Below are positions 45,309-58,000 of a stretch of DNA of 64,000 nucleotides, one piece after another (the first letter of the stretch is position 1; every line of letters starts with the position of its first letter). The stretch is from Tachypleus tridentatus (lineage: Eukaryota; Arthropoda; Merostomata; Xiphosura; Limulidae), in contig NC_134830.1 of NCBI RefSeq assembly GCF_004210375.1, positions 1,798,001-1,862,000 on the forward strand, written 5' to 3'. The notes beneath the pieces are model-generated. The model searched no databases. It worked only from the letters and a program-made list of their open reading frames with translations, and was not told the origin of the DNA. The position numbers were made by a program, and so were the translations under genes.

Positions 45309-45604
45309 GTATGTACAACAACTACTTTTAACAGTGTTTTATTTTTGTTGTTGTTCATGATGATGCAACTAAAAAATTGAGCAAATTGAGGTTATGGTGA
45401 AAAGAAATAGTTAAATAATCACATCCCAAATATGTGCTTAGATCGAGAAGTTAAAAATTAATACGGGTATACCCTTGTACTTAAAAACATTGGTAAAACA
45501 AAGAGGTGTGTATTTAACAGGGATACCATGACCATCTAGAGAAAAACTTACAACAAATCGTATGTCATCTGTGACAAGCAAACAGTGGCGTCTGGTAATA
45601 GGTA

Positions 45605-46391
45605 AAAACAGTCTACTGGTCTGAGACAACAGTGTGAATCTGTGAAAAAAGATGGTTTACGATAAACAGTCTACTGATTTCAGACAACAGTGTGAAGTTA
45701 TGGAGAAAACTGTTAACGGTAAACAGTCTTCTGATTTTAGACATTTGTGTGAATCTGTGAATAAAACGATTAACGGTAAACAGTTACTGGTCTCAGACAA
45801 CAGTGTGAATCTGAGAAAAAAAGATGCTTCACGATAAACAGTCTACTGATTTCAGGCAACAGTGTAAAGTTATGGAGAAAAGTGTTAACGGTAAACAGTC
45901 TACTGGTCTGAGACAACAGTGTGAATCTGTGAAAAAAGATGCTTCACGATAAACAGTCTACTGATTTCAGACAACAGTGTGAAGTTATGGAGAAAACTGT
46001 TAACGGTAAACAGTCTTCTGATTTTAGACATTTGTGTGAATCTGTGAATAAAACGATTAACGGTAAACAGTTACTGGTCTCAGACAACAGTGTGAATCTG
46101 AGAAAAAAAGATGCTTCACGATAAACAGTCTACTGATTTCAGGCAACAGTGTAAAGTTATGGAGAAAAGTGTTAACGGTAAACAGTCTACTGGTCTGAGA
46201 CAACAGTGTGAATCTGTGAAAAAAGATGCTTCACGATAAACAGTCTACTGATTTCAGGCAACAGTGTGAAGTTATGGAGAAAACTGTTAACGGTAAACAG
46301 TCTACTGGTTTCAGACATTTGTGTGAATCTGTGAATAAAACGGTTAACGGTAAACAGTCTACTAGTTTGAGACAACAGTGTGGCACATTGT
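45605..46391. repeat. 57-bp minisatellite with 287-bp higher-order units (c3 unit)
   Basis: It has the same basic motif as 27655-28719 (TTAACGGTAAACAGTC). Here diverged subunits form a higher-order block of five, which occurs twice at about 45650-45936 and 45937-46223 and then partly again. The 61-codon frames at 45652 and 45939 are products of this repetition. Confidence 0.93.
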
Positions 46392-46672
46392 AAAAACAAC
46401 TCAGGACACTTTGTAATCAGTTTGTTCCTACGGCATAATGTTAGAACAGCGCATACCTCAAACAACTAGGGAATAAAACGTGTACTCACATATCACTGTT
46501 ACCCTCATACGTTGTTGTAAAGTTAAATTTGTTCAAAAACACATACTTGAAGTATGTATGATATAATATATATATTGTAACATTATTTTATGTCAGAAGT
46601 TGTTAAGCCACATTTTTATTTGAATGTTTGTTTTCTAAAGCGAACGTGTTATTAAGTTATAATAATATATAT

Positions 46673-49600
46673 GTACAAACGGCTGGTATGGATAGAGAAA
46701 GCCACATTTAGAGGAGCGAACAACGTTCGGACCACTAAAGCCTGCTAGATAGCTTTAGAACTCTATATCCGAGACCCTAATCCATAAATAGACATTCCCA
46801 GCAATCAATTAGCAACCCTGATAGAATTCAACACGATGAAGAAAAACTTCATGTTCAGCAACCACAACTATATACAAACAAATGGCCTACGCATGGGCAA
46901 CCCAGTATCACCAGTTTTAGCCAATATTTTTATGACACAAGTTGAAACACAAGCAATTAACACAGCATTACATCCACCACTATACTGGTACAGATATGTA
47001 GATGACACGGTTGCGGGATTCACATCTACAGAACACATATTTAATTTTTTTCAATCACATTAACTCTATACATCCCAACATTAACTTCACATGTGAACAG
47101 GAAAAATGCAATCAAATATCATTTCTTAGCCTCAAAATTACAAGAACTGACACACAATTCAAAACAGAAATCCACCGAAAAATCACCCGTACTGGACAAT
47201 ACATTCCTTGGGACTCAGCACATGAAACAAAACAAAAACTCAACATACTAAGAAACCAAATAAACAAAGACATAAAACTATGCTCACCAGCAGGTGCGTA
47301 GATTTTTTACGCCCGTTGGGGAGGATGATTTTTGCAACCACTTACGTGGACTGTTCAATTTACAAATTGGTAATCTCTGATTACGTGAACCTGAAAGCTG
47401 TAAACATGCAGTCACAGAGTTATCTTGTTGCCACGATACTTCAAGGTTTCCATGTAGGTTTGTATAAGTGAGGTGTTGTGAACAGTTTTCAAAATGTTAA
47501 TAGAATAAAGACATATGTGTCATAAATTAACTGCCACATGAATTTATTCCTGCACACTGCACAGTATAAAAGATGGCTGTTATACTTGACAAGGTTACTA
47601 ATAACTTTCATTGTATGAATTACGTTTTCAAATATTAATAAAATTAGTAATTACCCTTGATAAGTTTATATCTACCGAAAAACTGTTCATGTTGTTTGAT
47701 AAAAATAATTAAAATGTCTTTGTGAACTCTTGAAAATTACACATCAATACAATGTAGCACATAATTATTCATACTTTTCATTGAAGTAAGATTCATTTAG
47801 TCCTCTAGTCTACATGTTTCCAAACGTAGACCTCCTTTATGATGATCTGTTTATGAATTATTTCATAAGCTCTTCTATATTTATCTGACGGCACTGAGAC
47901 ATAGTTGACCTTAACCACGTCTTCAACCATCTTATTGCAGAAAAGCTGTATTCACATTCGCAGCTGAATACTGGACATACAAGCAAAATTTTCATGAGAA
48001 GAAACACTTCGCTAAACATCTGCTGGCTTGTTTCATGCATTTTACAGTAAGCATCCTTCGCACCTTTCAGAGATACTGCTTTTGTTGTTCCTTTGAACAT
48101 GGGCAACTGCAACTCGAGCCGTTGTGCAGATATTTCTGGATAGAAGTTTATAACCAAGTTGTCAATCTTGCCAGATGTGATCATGTTCTCAAGTGCCAGA
48201 TATTGCCTCAAGTCATTGTTGTCTGCATTGAATCTAGTGGTCAGATGTTCTATGACTGTGTCCATAAATTCAAAATATTGGCTTCTGTAGTAATCTGTAG
48301 CTGTTGCAGAATGGTGTGCTGAGCTATCACCTGTGATCCTTCTGAGGGGTCTGCAAATGCGTGGTAGTTCAATAGGCACCAGATCTAGGGAAGTTACCTA
48401 TTTCTCAGCTTCATCAAATATCTTGTTGTAATTTTCCTCTGTTCGCAATACCCGCAATTGCTCAACTGTCATTGCAGATTCTTCCATCATGCCAGATACT
48501 GTCGCTGATTTTGCTTGAATGCACGGTTTAGTTCCTCTAATGCAGCTAATGGATGCTCAGCCATCAACAATCCTAAAACTCTCTTTCCTTTGTCAAATCT
48601 GTCCAGCAGACCTCGTGCTTTCACTGCTACATCTGATTTTTTATTTGCTAATTCATACAAAGAATCAGCAATGTCACTGTAGTGATCATTAGCACATGTA
48701 ATTGCAGATAGGCAGTACAACCAGCATGTTGGACACAGTGGGCGGATGTATTTAACTGGACCATTGTGGTTGTCTGACGATACAATATTTTCAAAGATTG
48801 TCTTATATTTGCTTTACCTCTGAAGCAAGACACCAAGTTCATGTACCCACGAGATAGAATCTCGAACACATTCACAAGCTTCAACTTCATGTTGCATTAT
48901 TAAATTAGCCTTGTGTGCTCCGCAGTGAAAAAACAAAGCTGACGGTTGCTTCTCTTTTATTTTTGCCTGACATCCACTGTACGTACCACTCATGTTAGCG
49001 GCTCCATCATAAGTTTGTGCTCTTAATCATGACAGTAGTAAATTGAGTCTAGTCAGTACATCAAGTATAGTCGAGGATATTGTTTCACCAGTTGTATTGG
49101 AAACACTGTACAAACCAAGGTTCTCACCTACGTATCGTACACATATTGCTTCCTGTTCGGCACCTGTAACATCTTGAGTGCCATCAACCATTAATGCAAA
49201 AATTTTACTTTGCTGCACTTCGTGTGCTATGTTCCTCAGTATTTGATGGCTCAACATCTCCATTATTTCATTCTGAGCCTGGGGTTGATGTGAATGTGGT
49301 TTTCTTTGACAAGTAGGCGTCAACTCAGGATCTTCCTTTTCCAGGAGCTTCATTAACTGCAGGAAGTTCCCCTCCGTATCAGTATGTCTACGTAATGCTA
49401 AACCTTGACGCAGTAAGAAACGTAAACTTCTGAATATTTTAGCTAGACTTCTTTTGCATTCTTCCTGCTGCTTCTTTTTTCCATCATGTAGCTGGACAGT
49501 CACTGAAGTTACATCAAGTGAACCTTCTGGAGATATAGCGAATCTCTGCTCAGAGGAGGATTGGTGTTCGTTGAATTTCTGTTTTGCCTTTTTCCAGTTG

Positions 49601-51553
49601 CAAAAACCGGTGGATATGAAGGTATACTCCACTGGCCTCTCCAATTTCCCTGTAAAAAGGCCTCTATTTTCCGCCTTGGCACAATGAAAGCATATGACTT
49701 TTTGAGTCTGATTGTCGAAGTGCAGCCATGGGAACTCATCACTTGCCCTGGAAGTTGATATTTTGATATTTTGCTTTCTGTTGTGGTAGTAGTTGTGCAT
49801 TTGGATGATATGGCTTTCCACATTGTATCTGTGGAGTGTCAGATTTTTCATTACTGCACAAACTTGTTTCACAACTATCTGGTGGTTCATGATGTGCAAT
49901 AGTTGCACAAGCATTTTCAGACTCGTCCTCTGATGAACATGGTATTTACTCTGTATGACAAGTTTCTATTCCTTTGCTTGAGGTTGTTGGATTATCTACA
50001 TCTGTATTGTCACTTGTAGTACTAGTAACTGGCTTGTAGAACTGTCTAATATCGGAAAGTTTCAGACGCTTGCTTGTCATAATTGAAATCTGTTTCCCAG
50101 ATGAGTCAACAGCTCAAACACAGTCTTTATTGAAAAACTCTAACGTACAACGAACGAAGATAGAACAGAATGGAAATAGGACTGAACTGTACAATGTATT
50201 TAAGTCGAAGGCGCGATCCTCACAGTGAATACCGAGCCGACTGATCGTCTGGGCATCGCTGGGACAATAATGTGTGCTAGTTACAACACAAGTAATTGCA
50301 TGTTTCTGGAAAAATACTTAAACAATCACAAATATATTCCTGTTAAAGCTCATTACAAGGCAAAGACGTTGTGATATAATGTCTATAAGCACGTCTATTA
50401 AATAAAAACATCTAAACAAAAACTAACAATACAATTCGAGTAGAGGCTTCAGGCCGTTGAAATCGCTCCTTTTGTGTTCTAATTATACAATAAAATACAA
50501 TATTTTTAATATCTATGATAAGAGAATATATTGTTCTTTTACCATTAAGCACCAGGCCTTTATTAGAGGACGGTGATAATATGAAATTTCATGGATTAAT
50601 GAGGGCCACAAACACAGGTCTAATGAGCCCTGTTGTAAAATCGAGGCTCAGACTAAAGGGAGAGGAGGGAGGGCGCGTCTGGATCCGAGCGGCCCGAACC
50701 TGTCGTTAACTGTACACTAAACGTACACTATGTTCAGCGAATTCGGCAGCTTAGGAGAGCAAAGCCGACAATAAAACCGGCTAGACATGCATAAGAACAA
50801 AGGCGAAGGAAAACCGCACAATATACACATAAGACTGATGCAGCTACAAGCTACAAATGGCCTGCCAGATCTAGATCACAGGAGTTTACGCTTGAGAGTA
50901 ATATTTTTGAATTTCATGCTGTGTTCAATGTGTTGTGATGAAAATTTTACTTAATCTTACACTACGTACAAGACGTAGGTAGATTCTGTGATAGTGCTTG
51001 CAAGCCTTGCACGTATACTTAGGCCTACTGACTGATACCTACGAACTATCGCTTAGATCGAAAAGCTTAGAAGCACGTCTATATTAAAGATTTACATTTC
51101 GGCTACTGAAAAAGCCTACATCTAGGCCTAATTATGTAATTCGATTGGTAAGAACACGAGAATCACAAGAACAAACACATAATTTGTAGGCCTGTGATGC
51201 AATAAAACAATTCAACAGACCAAATTGTAGAGGGAGATGATTGTATGCACCATACCCCCCACCTAAAATGAATGGGGTGTATCCCCCATCCCCCCAGGAT
51301 CTACGCCCCTGCTCATCAGATAAAATTAACGACGAATTAGACAAATTAAAACAATACTTTATCAACATCAATAAGTGTCCTCTACAAACCGTAAAAAACA
51401 TTATACACACACACCTAGACAAAAAGCAAAATCAACTAAAAAATAAATATACCCCACGATTTAAAAATATCACGAAACCATGAACTGCTGCATACCATAT
51501 ATTCCCGACATCAGCAGAAAAATAACCAACATTTGGCAAAAACTTCTTAGAGT
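46673..51553 (+). mobile_element. Penelope-like element, interrupted by a hAT transposon
   Basis: A terminal-repeat piece (AAACGGCTGG, GCGAACAACGTT) at 46673-46735 is followed by a reverse transcriptase region at about 46836-47282 with GLRMGNPVSPVLANIFM and the YVDD box. The linker and post-RT region continues to 47290 and resumes after the inserted hAT at 51312-51553. The GIY-YIG domain is not recognisable in this copy. It is a fossil with more than one break and a large insertion; the age seems moderate, since motifs are still easily read. Confidence 0.85.
47291..51311 (-). mobile_element. hAT DNA transposon with TTF-type zinc finger, inside Penelope element
   Basis: Termini are inverted repeats: CAGGTGCGTAGATTTT on the left and CAGGGGCGTAGATCCT on the right (minus). 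The 8-bp target duplication is CTCACCAG (47283-47290) and CTCATCAG (51312-51319), with one mismatch. The minus strand encodes a transposase of the ZMYM1-like group. It starts near 50078 (MTSKRLKLSDIRQFYKPV). A TTF zinc finger lies around 49650-49750 (FPWLHFDNQTQKVICFHC), then FALMVDGTQDV, AQTYDGAANMSGTYSG, and the hAT dimerisation end CECEYSFSAIRWLKTWLRST near 47950. Breaks include a stop after ETCHTE, a frame change near 49025, further changes around 48650-48900 and stops near 48485 and 48400. It is a nearly full-length, non-functional copy. Confidence 0.92.
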
Positions 51554-51990
51554 ATGTACTCATTAGAATGTACGATTTCGATATTCTTAGTAGATTATAA
51601 TTTCATTACAACATAAAATATGTTGTATCCTTCATAGGTTATAGTTTTATTACAACGTAAAATATTAGGTATCACTCATAAATTGTATACTCATTATAAT
51701 GTACGATGTCATATATTTTTAGTAGATTATAGTTTCATTACATCGTAAGGTATTAGGTATCCTTCATAGAGTATGTATTGATTATAATGTACGATTTCGA
51801 TATTCTTAGTAGATTATAATTTCATTACAACGTAAAATATGTTGTATCCTTCATAGGTTACAGTTTTATTACAACGTAAGCTATTAGGTATCTTGCTTAG
51901 ATTATATACTCATTATAATGTACGATGTCAGATATTCTTAGTAGATTTTAGTTTTATTACATCGTAAGGTATTAGGAATCCTTTGTAGAG
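51554..51990. repeat. Degenerate tandem array after the Penelope element
   Basis: ATTATAATGTACGAT, ATATTCTTAGTAGATTATA, TTTCATTACAACGTAAAATA and GTATCCTTCATAG recur in alternating blocks about 95-135 bp long. Confidence 0.8.
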
Positions 51991-52740
51991 TTGATGAGAG
52001 AAATACAGTGCATTTTGTTTTCTTGATTTTGAGAAAGTGTTTGGTAAGGTAGTAATAAATGGAGTTGGATCTGACTGAATCACAGTTACAAGTGGTGTAC
52101 CTCAAGGTTCTATGCAGGGTCCTCTACTGTTTGTAATTTATATTAATGATAATGACTCTGGATTGACTAACAATATTTTGAAGTTTGTAGATGACAATAA
52201 GTTTTTTGGATTGTATCAGAGATGTTTCAGAATTACATGGACGTTTGAGTTTTGATGTATTGGACCAATACGTGACAGATGATGTTTAACTATCGAAAAT
52301 GTAAGGTGATGGATGTAGGTGTTTACAAATCAAAATATTGTTACAATTGTAATAATGTGGGTGAAGAAAAATATCTGTGTTTTAACTGAAGAATCACTTT
52401 AGTCATCTAAACAGTATATTTTAGCTAGCAACAGGGCTAATAGGAGTTTTGGCAGCATATATAGAAATATTGAGTAAAAGGTGAAGGATATTATTGTTCC
52501 ACTGCACATATCACTTGTAAGGCCTCATTTGGAGTATTAGGTAGAGGGCATTGAATTGTTGGAGAAGATTCAGGGAAGAGCCACTAAGATGATTGGAGTA
52601 TCCTTTGTGGAGGAACTAAAATCTTTAAACGTGTTTCTCTGGGAGGAGAAGAGAGGATTTTATAGAGGTGTTTAAGATTATTAAGTGTAGTGATTATATA
52701 GATACATCAAACATTTTGTGTTTAGCAGTGAAAACAAGAG
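51991..52740 (+). mobile_element. LINE fragment (second non-LTR family), degenerate
   Basis: A plus-strand frame has VTSGVPQGSMQGPLLFVIYI, then NDNDSGLTNNILKFVDDNKF, the reverse-transcriptase segment around the active-site DD. Downstream are broken C-terminal pieces (EVFKIIKCSDYIDTSN and VKTRGRD). It is 5'-truncated, with many stops and frame changes, and differs in sequence from the LINE in c3 intron 1. Confidence 0.75.
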
Positions 52741-53170
52741 GAAGGGACTGAATACATAAGTAATAAGTGGTTATAGTTGGAATCTTGAAGGGACTGAATA
52801 CGTGAGTAGTAAGTGGTTACAGATGGAATCTAGAGGGGACTGTATACATGAGTAGTAAGTGATTACAGTTGGAATCTTAAAGGGACTGAATACATAAGTA
52901 ATAAGTGGTTATAGTTGGAATCTTAAAGGGACTGAATACAAGAGTAGTAAGTGGTTACAGTTGGAATATGGAAGGGACTGAATACATGAGTAGTAAGTTG
53001 TTATAGTTGGAATCAGGAAGGGACAGAATACATGAGTAGTAAGTGGTTACAGTTGGAATCTTGAAGGGACTGAATACATGAGTAGTAAGTGGTTATAGTT
53101 GAAATCTGGAAGGGACTGAATACATGAGTAGTAAGTGGTTACAGATGGAATCTGGAAGGGACATCCTTGA
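52741..53170. repeat. 46-bp minisatellite within a LINE 3' end
   Basis: GGGACTGAATACATGAGTAG with AAGTGGTTACAGTTGGAATC recurs about every 46 bp, nine to ten times. The last unit continues into GGACATCCTTGATAGG and CTCCTTTTTGTCC, which looks like the end of the LINE coding region, so the array grew inside the LINE. Confidence 0.9.
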
Positions 53171-53550
53171 TAGGCTAATTAGCTCCTTTTTGTCCTTTTA
53201 TGATTTTATGAAATTTACTATTTTTTTTGTTTTTTTTTCATACTGGCGATATGGCTGAAGAAATGGGTGTTTGTATTTGTATTTGTGATGAGAAAGTTAC
53301 AACTCACTTTTATTTATAAATGAGTCTGTGTTCACTGATGTTTGTTACAAATTTCTTCGTTTACAAAGTTATTCTCTCCATTAAATTTCTAGGAGTTGCA
53401 CTTGGTAAGAATCAATATGATATTATTCTATTTGAATATTATAGAACCAATAATCTGTACTTTACATAATTAACTTCTTCTTGTTACCATGCTAGATGAT
53501 AACCACTACTTCTCTTCCAGTCATCATGGTACATGTTTAAATCAGGAATA
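53171..53550. other. Spacer without a recognised gene
   Basis: AT-rich, with T-runs near 53221. Apart from the LINE tail at its left end I see nothing here. Confidence 0.5.
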
Positions 53551-54250
53551 CTGATATCTGATGAACTACAGGGTCATAACAAAAACAGTTACTAAAGTTA
53601 AATGATGATCCAAAGTAGCAGTAAAGATCAGACAGATGAACTACAGGGTCATGACAGAAACAGTTACTAAAGTTAACTGATGATTCAAGGTAGCAGTATA
53701 TATCAGACAGATGAACTACGGGGTCATGACAGAAACAGTTATGAAAGTTAACTGATTATCTTAGGTAGCAGTATAGATCAAAAAAATGAACTACAGAGCC
53801 ATGACAGAAACAGTTACTAAAGTTAACTGATGATTCTAGGTAGTTTTAGAGATCAGATAGATCGATTACAGAGTCATGAGAGAAACAGTTACTAAAGCTA
53901 ACTGATGATTCAAGGTAGCAGTATAGATCAGACATGTGTACTACAGGGTCATGACAGAAACAGTTATGAAAGTTAACTGATTATCTTAGGTAGCAGTATA
54001 GATCAGTCAGATGAGCTACAGGGCCATCACAGATACAGTTATCAAAGTTAATCAATGATCTGGTAGCATTTGAGATCAGACAGATGAACTACAGAGCCAT
54101 GACAGAAACAGTTATGAAAGTTAACTGATTATCTTAGGTAGCAGTATAGATCAGACAGATGAACTATAGAGCCATGACAGAAACATTTATCAAAGTTAAC
54201 CAGTGATCCTATGTAGCAGTAGATATTATACAAATAAATGAACTACAGAG
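53551..54250. repeat. 75-bp minisatellite, about 9 units
   Basis: GATGAACTACAGGGTCATGA, GAAACAGTTACTAAAGTTAA and GGTAGCAGTATAGATCAGA recur every 75 bp or so with moderate divergence. Confidence 0.93.
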
Positions 54251-54908
54251 CCAAGAAAAAGAAGCAGGAAGGTGTAGATATGAAACTAACTAGTAACTGG
54301 TGCCATGTGTGTGAACTGGAATGTATTATAAAACTAATTATTGAAACAAGTTTCTGATAGCTATAAGGATATAGGATAATATATTAAATACAATACTTAT
54401 AGATGGATAAGTTTTGTTAATATTCTTACTTACAGATAACAATCATGACATACATTTGTTTTAGTATGTTGTTATTTTTCATTAGAAACTACTAAGTTTA
54501 CTCTTATTTTTCCAGCCACATATAAGTAAACCTTTGGAAAATTCAGGATATATTGAAAGTTTTAATAATTTCTGAATACAATATTTTACAGTCATGTCAT
54601 CCAGTTAAACTTGTTTATGTTTCAATGTTTCACATCAAAAATAGTAAAAAGACTGATAGAAAAAAAATTGTATTTCATTAAATGTAAAAAAGTAAACATA
54701 CAAACATATGAAAACAAATAATACAGATTAGATATAAGAAGTTTGTTCTACACTAATATTTCCTATACTGCAAATATAGATGAATATTTACATTAAAAGC
54801 AAACACTAATATTCAAAACAAGTTATAAAAAAACGCTCTCAATCTTAGCACTTAGTTTTACTGTTTATTCCTCTATCTGACTATCTTTGCACACAAAACT
54901 AGTACATT
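54251..54908. other. 3' flank of the BMPER-like gene
   Basis: AT-rich. Minus-strand AATAAA at 54864-54869 lies 40 nt past the stop codon and is a possible polyadenylation signal. No other feature recognised. Confidence 0.5.
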
Positions 54909-55090
54909 CTATTGGCATCTTGAGAAACGAATGCAATGACCATTGTGTAGAGCCATTCCTGCTGGACAGTGGCAGCCAGCCACACACTCTCTCCATAAAC
55001 AGGTAGGGTCATTCTTCTCCACCCTAGAACAGGTCTCAGGACATGCTGGACCACAGTCATCATATACTTTACCATGACTACACCGCACCT
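54909..55090 (-). CDS. BMPER: Exon: TIL domain and stop codon
   Basis: The frame that completes the previous exon (G/AG) reads a ten-cysteine trypsin-inhibitor-like module with CGPACPETC, CVAGCHCPAGMAL and HCIRFSRC, then Q and TAG. A 71-codon ORF in another frame over the same bases is a shadow. Confidence 0.88.
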
Positions 55091-58000
55091 CTGAGAAGAA
55101 ACATAAAATATCATCCTCTCAAACCTACTGCTAATATTGTACTCCTTTCACTGACTACACAAGGTCTTAGAAATTTCAATAAATCATACATTTACATTCA
55201 TATCACCTATTACAGTCCACCAAATTCAGTAATTAAGAAACTTACCTAAATTAGGTCACCTGTTGACTCTTCTCATTCCAAAGTAAATACATAATAAAAA
55301 TTGACAAATACATAAAGCTGAATATTTGATTAGCTTTTGATTTTTCTAGGTGCTAACTACTGATTTCCAAATATCAATTCCTGTAACATTTACTTAAAAA
55401 ACATTGAGGCTTTTCCTAATTACTTTAAATTTCAAGAAGTTACTTGACTTTTAAAAGCAACATTTGTTTAGTACAATACATTTTGATTCAGCATTAACGT
55501 TTAAATATGGTTCCAGTCTTGTATAATATTTTGACAATCAGACAATTTAGATTTTTATTAGACCAGTTCTAGGAAACTGTAAAAATCTGTTTTGCCCAAC
55601 AATCTCCAATAAAAGTTACAGCTTTACATATAATGTAACAATAACATGCTTATCTTCAAACACCTTGAAATCACTTACCACATATGTTATTTGTAGTCCA
55701 ATGTTTAACATAAATGTTATGACGTCTGCACTCCAGAGCATAGGCTGATATAGCATCACAAAAGCACGGTTCATTAAACATGCAAGAACAAGCATCTTGG
55801 AGGCATCTTTGAAAATACGGTTTAGGATCTACTTTGTAGTAGCACTGATGGAAAGTATACCTCCTACAGAATAAAAAGAGAGCTGTTAGAGATTTACAAT
55901 ATAGTTACAATAGTGTAAAATATACCTCCTACAGAATAAAAAGAGAGCTGTTAGAGATTTACAATATAGTTACAATAGTGTAAAGTATACCTCCTACAGA
56001 ATAAAAAGAGAGCTGTTAGAGATTTACAATATAGTTACAATAGTGTAAAATATACCTCCTACAGAATAAAAAGAGAGCTGTTAGAGATTTACAATATAGT
56101 TACAATAGTGTAAAATATACCTCCTACAGAATAAAAAGAGAGCTGTTAGAGATTTACAATATAGTTACAATAGTGTAAAATATACCTCCTACAGAATAAA
56201 AAGAGAGCTGTTAGAGATTTACAATATAGTTACAATAGTGTAAAATATAGTATACCTCCTACAGAATAAAAGAGCTGTTAGAGATTTACAATATAGAGAG
56301 CTGTTAGAGATTTACAATATAGTTACAGTAGTGTAAAGTGTACCTCCTACAGAAGATTATAACTTTGTATCATTAGTGTAAATTATACTATCTATAAAAA
56401 CAGAACAGCTAGATTTACAACCTTGTATCATTAGTGTAAATTATACTATTTATAAAAAACAGAATAGTTAGATTTACAACCTTGTATCATTAGTGTAAAT
56501 TATACTATTTATAAAAAACAGAATAGTTAGATTTACAACCTTGTATCATTAGTGTAAATTATACTATTTATAAAAAAACAGAATAGTTAGATTTACAACC
56601 TTGTGTCATTAGTGTAAATTATACTATTTATAAAAAAACAGAATAGTTAGATTTACAACCTTGTATCATTAGTGTAAATTATACTATCTATAAAAACAGA
56701 ACAGCTAGATTCACAACCTTGTACCATTAGTGTAAATTATACTATTTATAAAAAACAGAATAGTTAGATTTACAACCTTGTATCATTAGTGTAAATTATA
56801 CTATTTATAAAAAACAGAATAGTTAGATTTACAACCTTGTGTCATTAGTGTAAATTATACTATTTATAAAAAACAGAATAGTTAGATTTACAACCTTGTA
56901 TCATTAGTGTAAATTATACTATCTATAAAAACAGAACAGCTAGATTCACAACCTTGTACCATTAGTGTAAATTATACTATTTATAAAAAACAGAATAGTT
57001 AGATTTACAACCTTGTATCATTAGTGTAAATTATACTATCTATAAAAAACAGAACAGCTAGATTCACAACCTTGTATCATTACAGTATACCTCCTACAAT
57101 ATCATTAGTGTATCATTAGTGTAAATTATACTATCTATAAAAAACAGAACAGCTAGATTCACAACCTTGTATCATTAGTGTAAATTATACTATCTATAAA
57201 AAACAGAATAGTTAGATTTACAACCTTGTATCATTAGTGTAAATTATACTATTTATAGAAAACAGAGCAGCTGTAGAATCAGAACACTGTATAGTGGTAA
57301 GTATCTTGTACAGATATCCAAAGACAAGTAAAAATACACAGCATGCTGACACTGGTGAGAATTATAATGTCTTATTTAGACTGAGTATACAGAGTCTGTT
57401 GATTTGAATACATGTTAGTGATGATTAATTAAAAGAATCATATTCTACAAAATAATTATTGGTATTGAAGTGTAACTTGTGATCAAAAGTGTATTGATAA
57501 ATTATGTAATCATTACATGTCCAATAAAATTGTTCTTCATCATAAATGTAATCCATAAGTTCATTCACATGTGTCAAATAATCTCACTTTGATATTTGTT
57601 TCCAGTTCACTGAGGTTTAACAAGTTTACATTTTATTTATATAGACATTATTCACATGTGTCACATAATCTCACTTTGATATTTGTGTCCAGTTCACTGA
57701 GGTTTAACAAGTTTACATTTTATTTATATAGACATTATTCACATGTGTCACATAATCTCACTTTGATATTTGTTTCCAGTTCACTGAGGTTTAACAAGTT
57801 TACATTTTATTTATATAGACATTATTCACATGTGTCACATAATCTCACTTTGATATTTGTTTCCAGTTCACTGAGGTTTAACAAGTTTACATTTTATTTA
57901 TATAGACATTATTCACATGTGTCACATAATCTCACTTTGATATTTGTTTCCAGTTCACTGAGGTTTAACAAGTTTACATTTTATTTATATAGACATTATT

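Noticed and set aside
2688-46470. Treating c1-c3 as false duplication by haplotype
   Set aside because: Not fully excluded, but shared and private SINEs, different insertions and mosaic partners fit real paralogues better; listed as the alternative in the mosaic finding.
48035-48322. 95-codon plus-strand ORF
   Set aside because: Antisense to the hAT transposase C-terminal region.
54899-55114. 71-codon minus ORF beginning MIFYVSSQRCG
   Set aside because: Wrong frame; the splice-consistent frame over the same bases gives the TIL domain.
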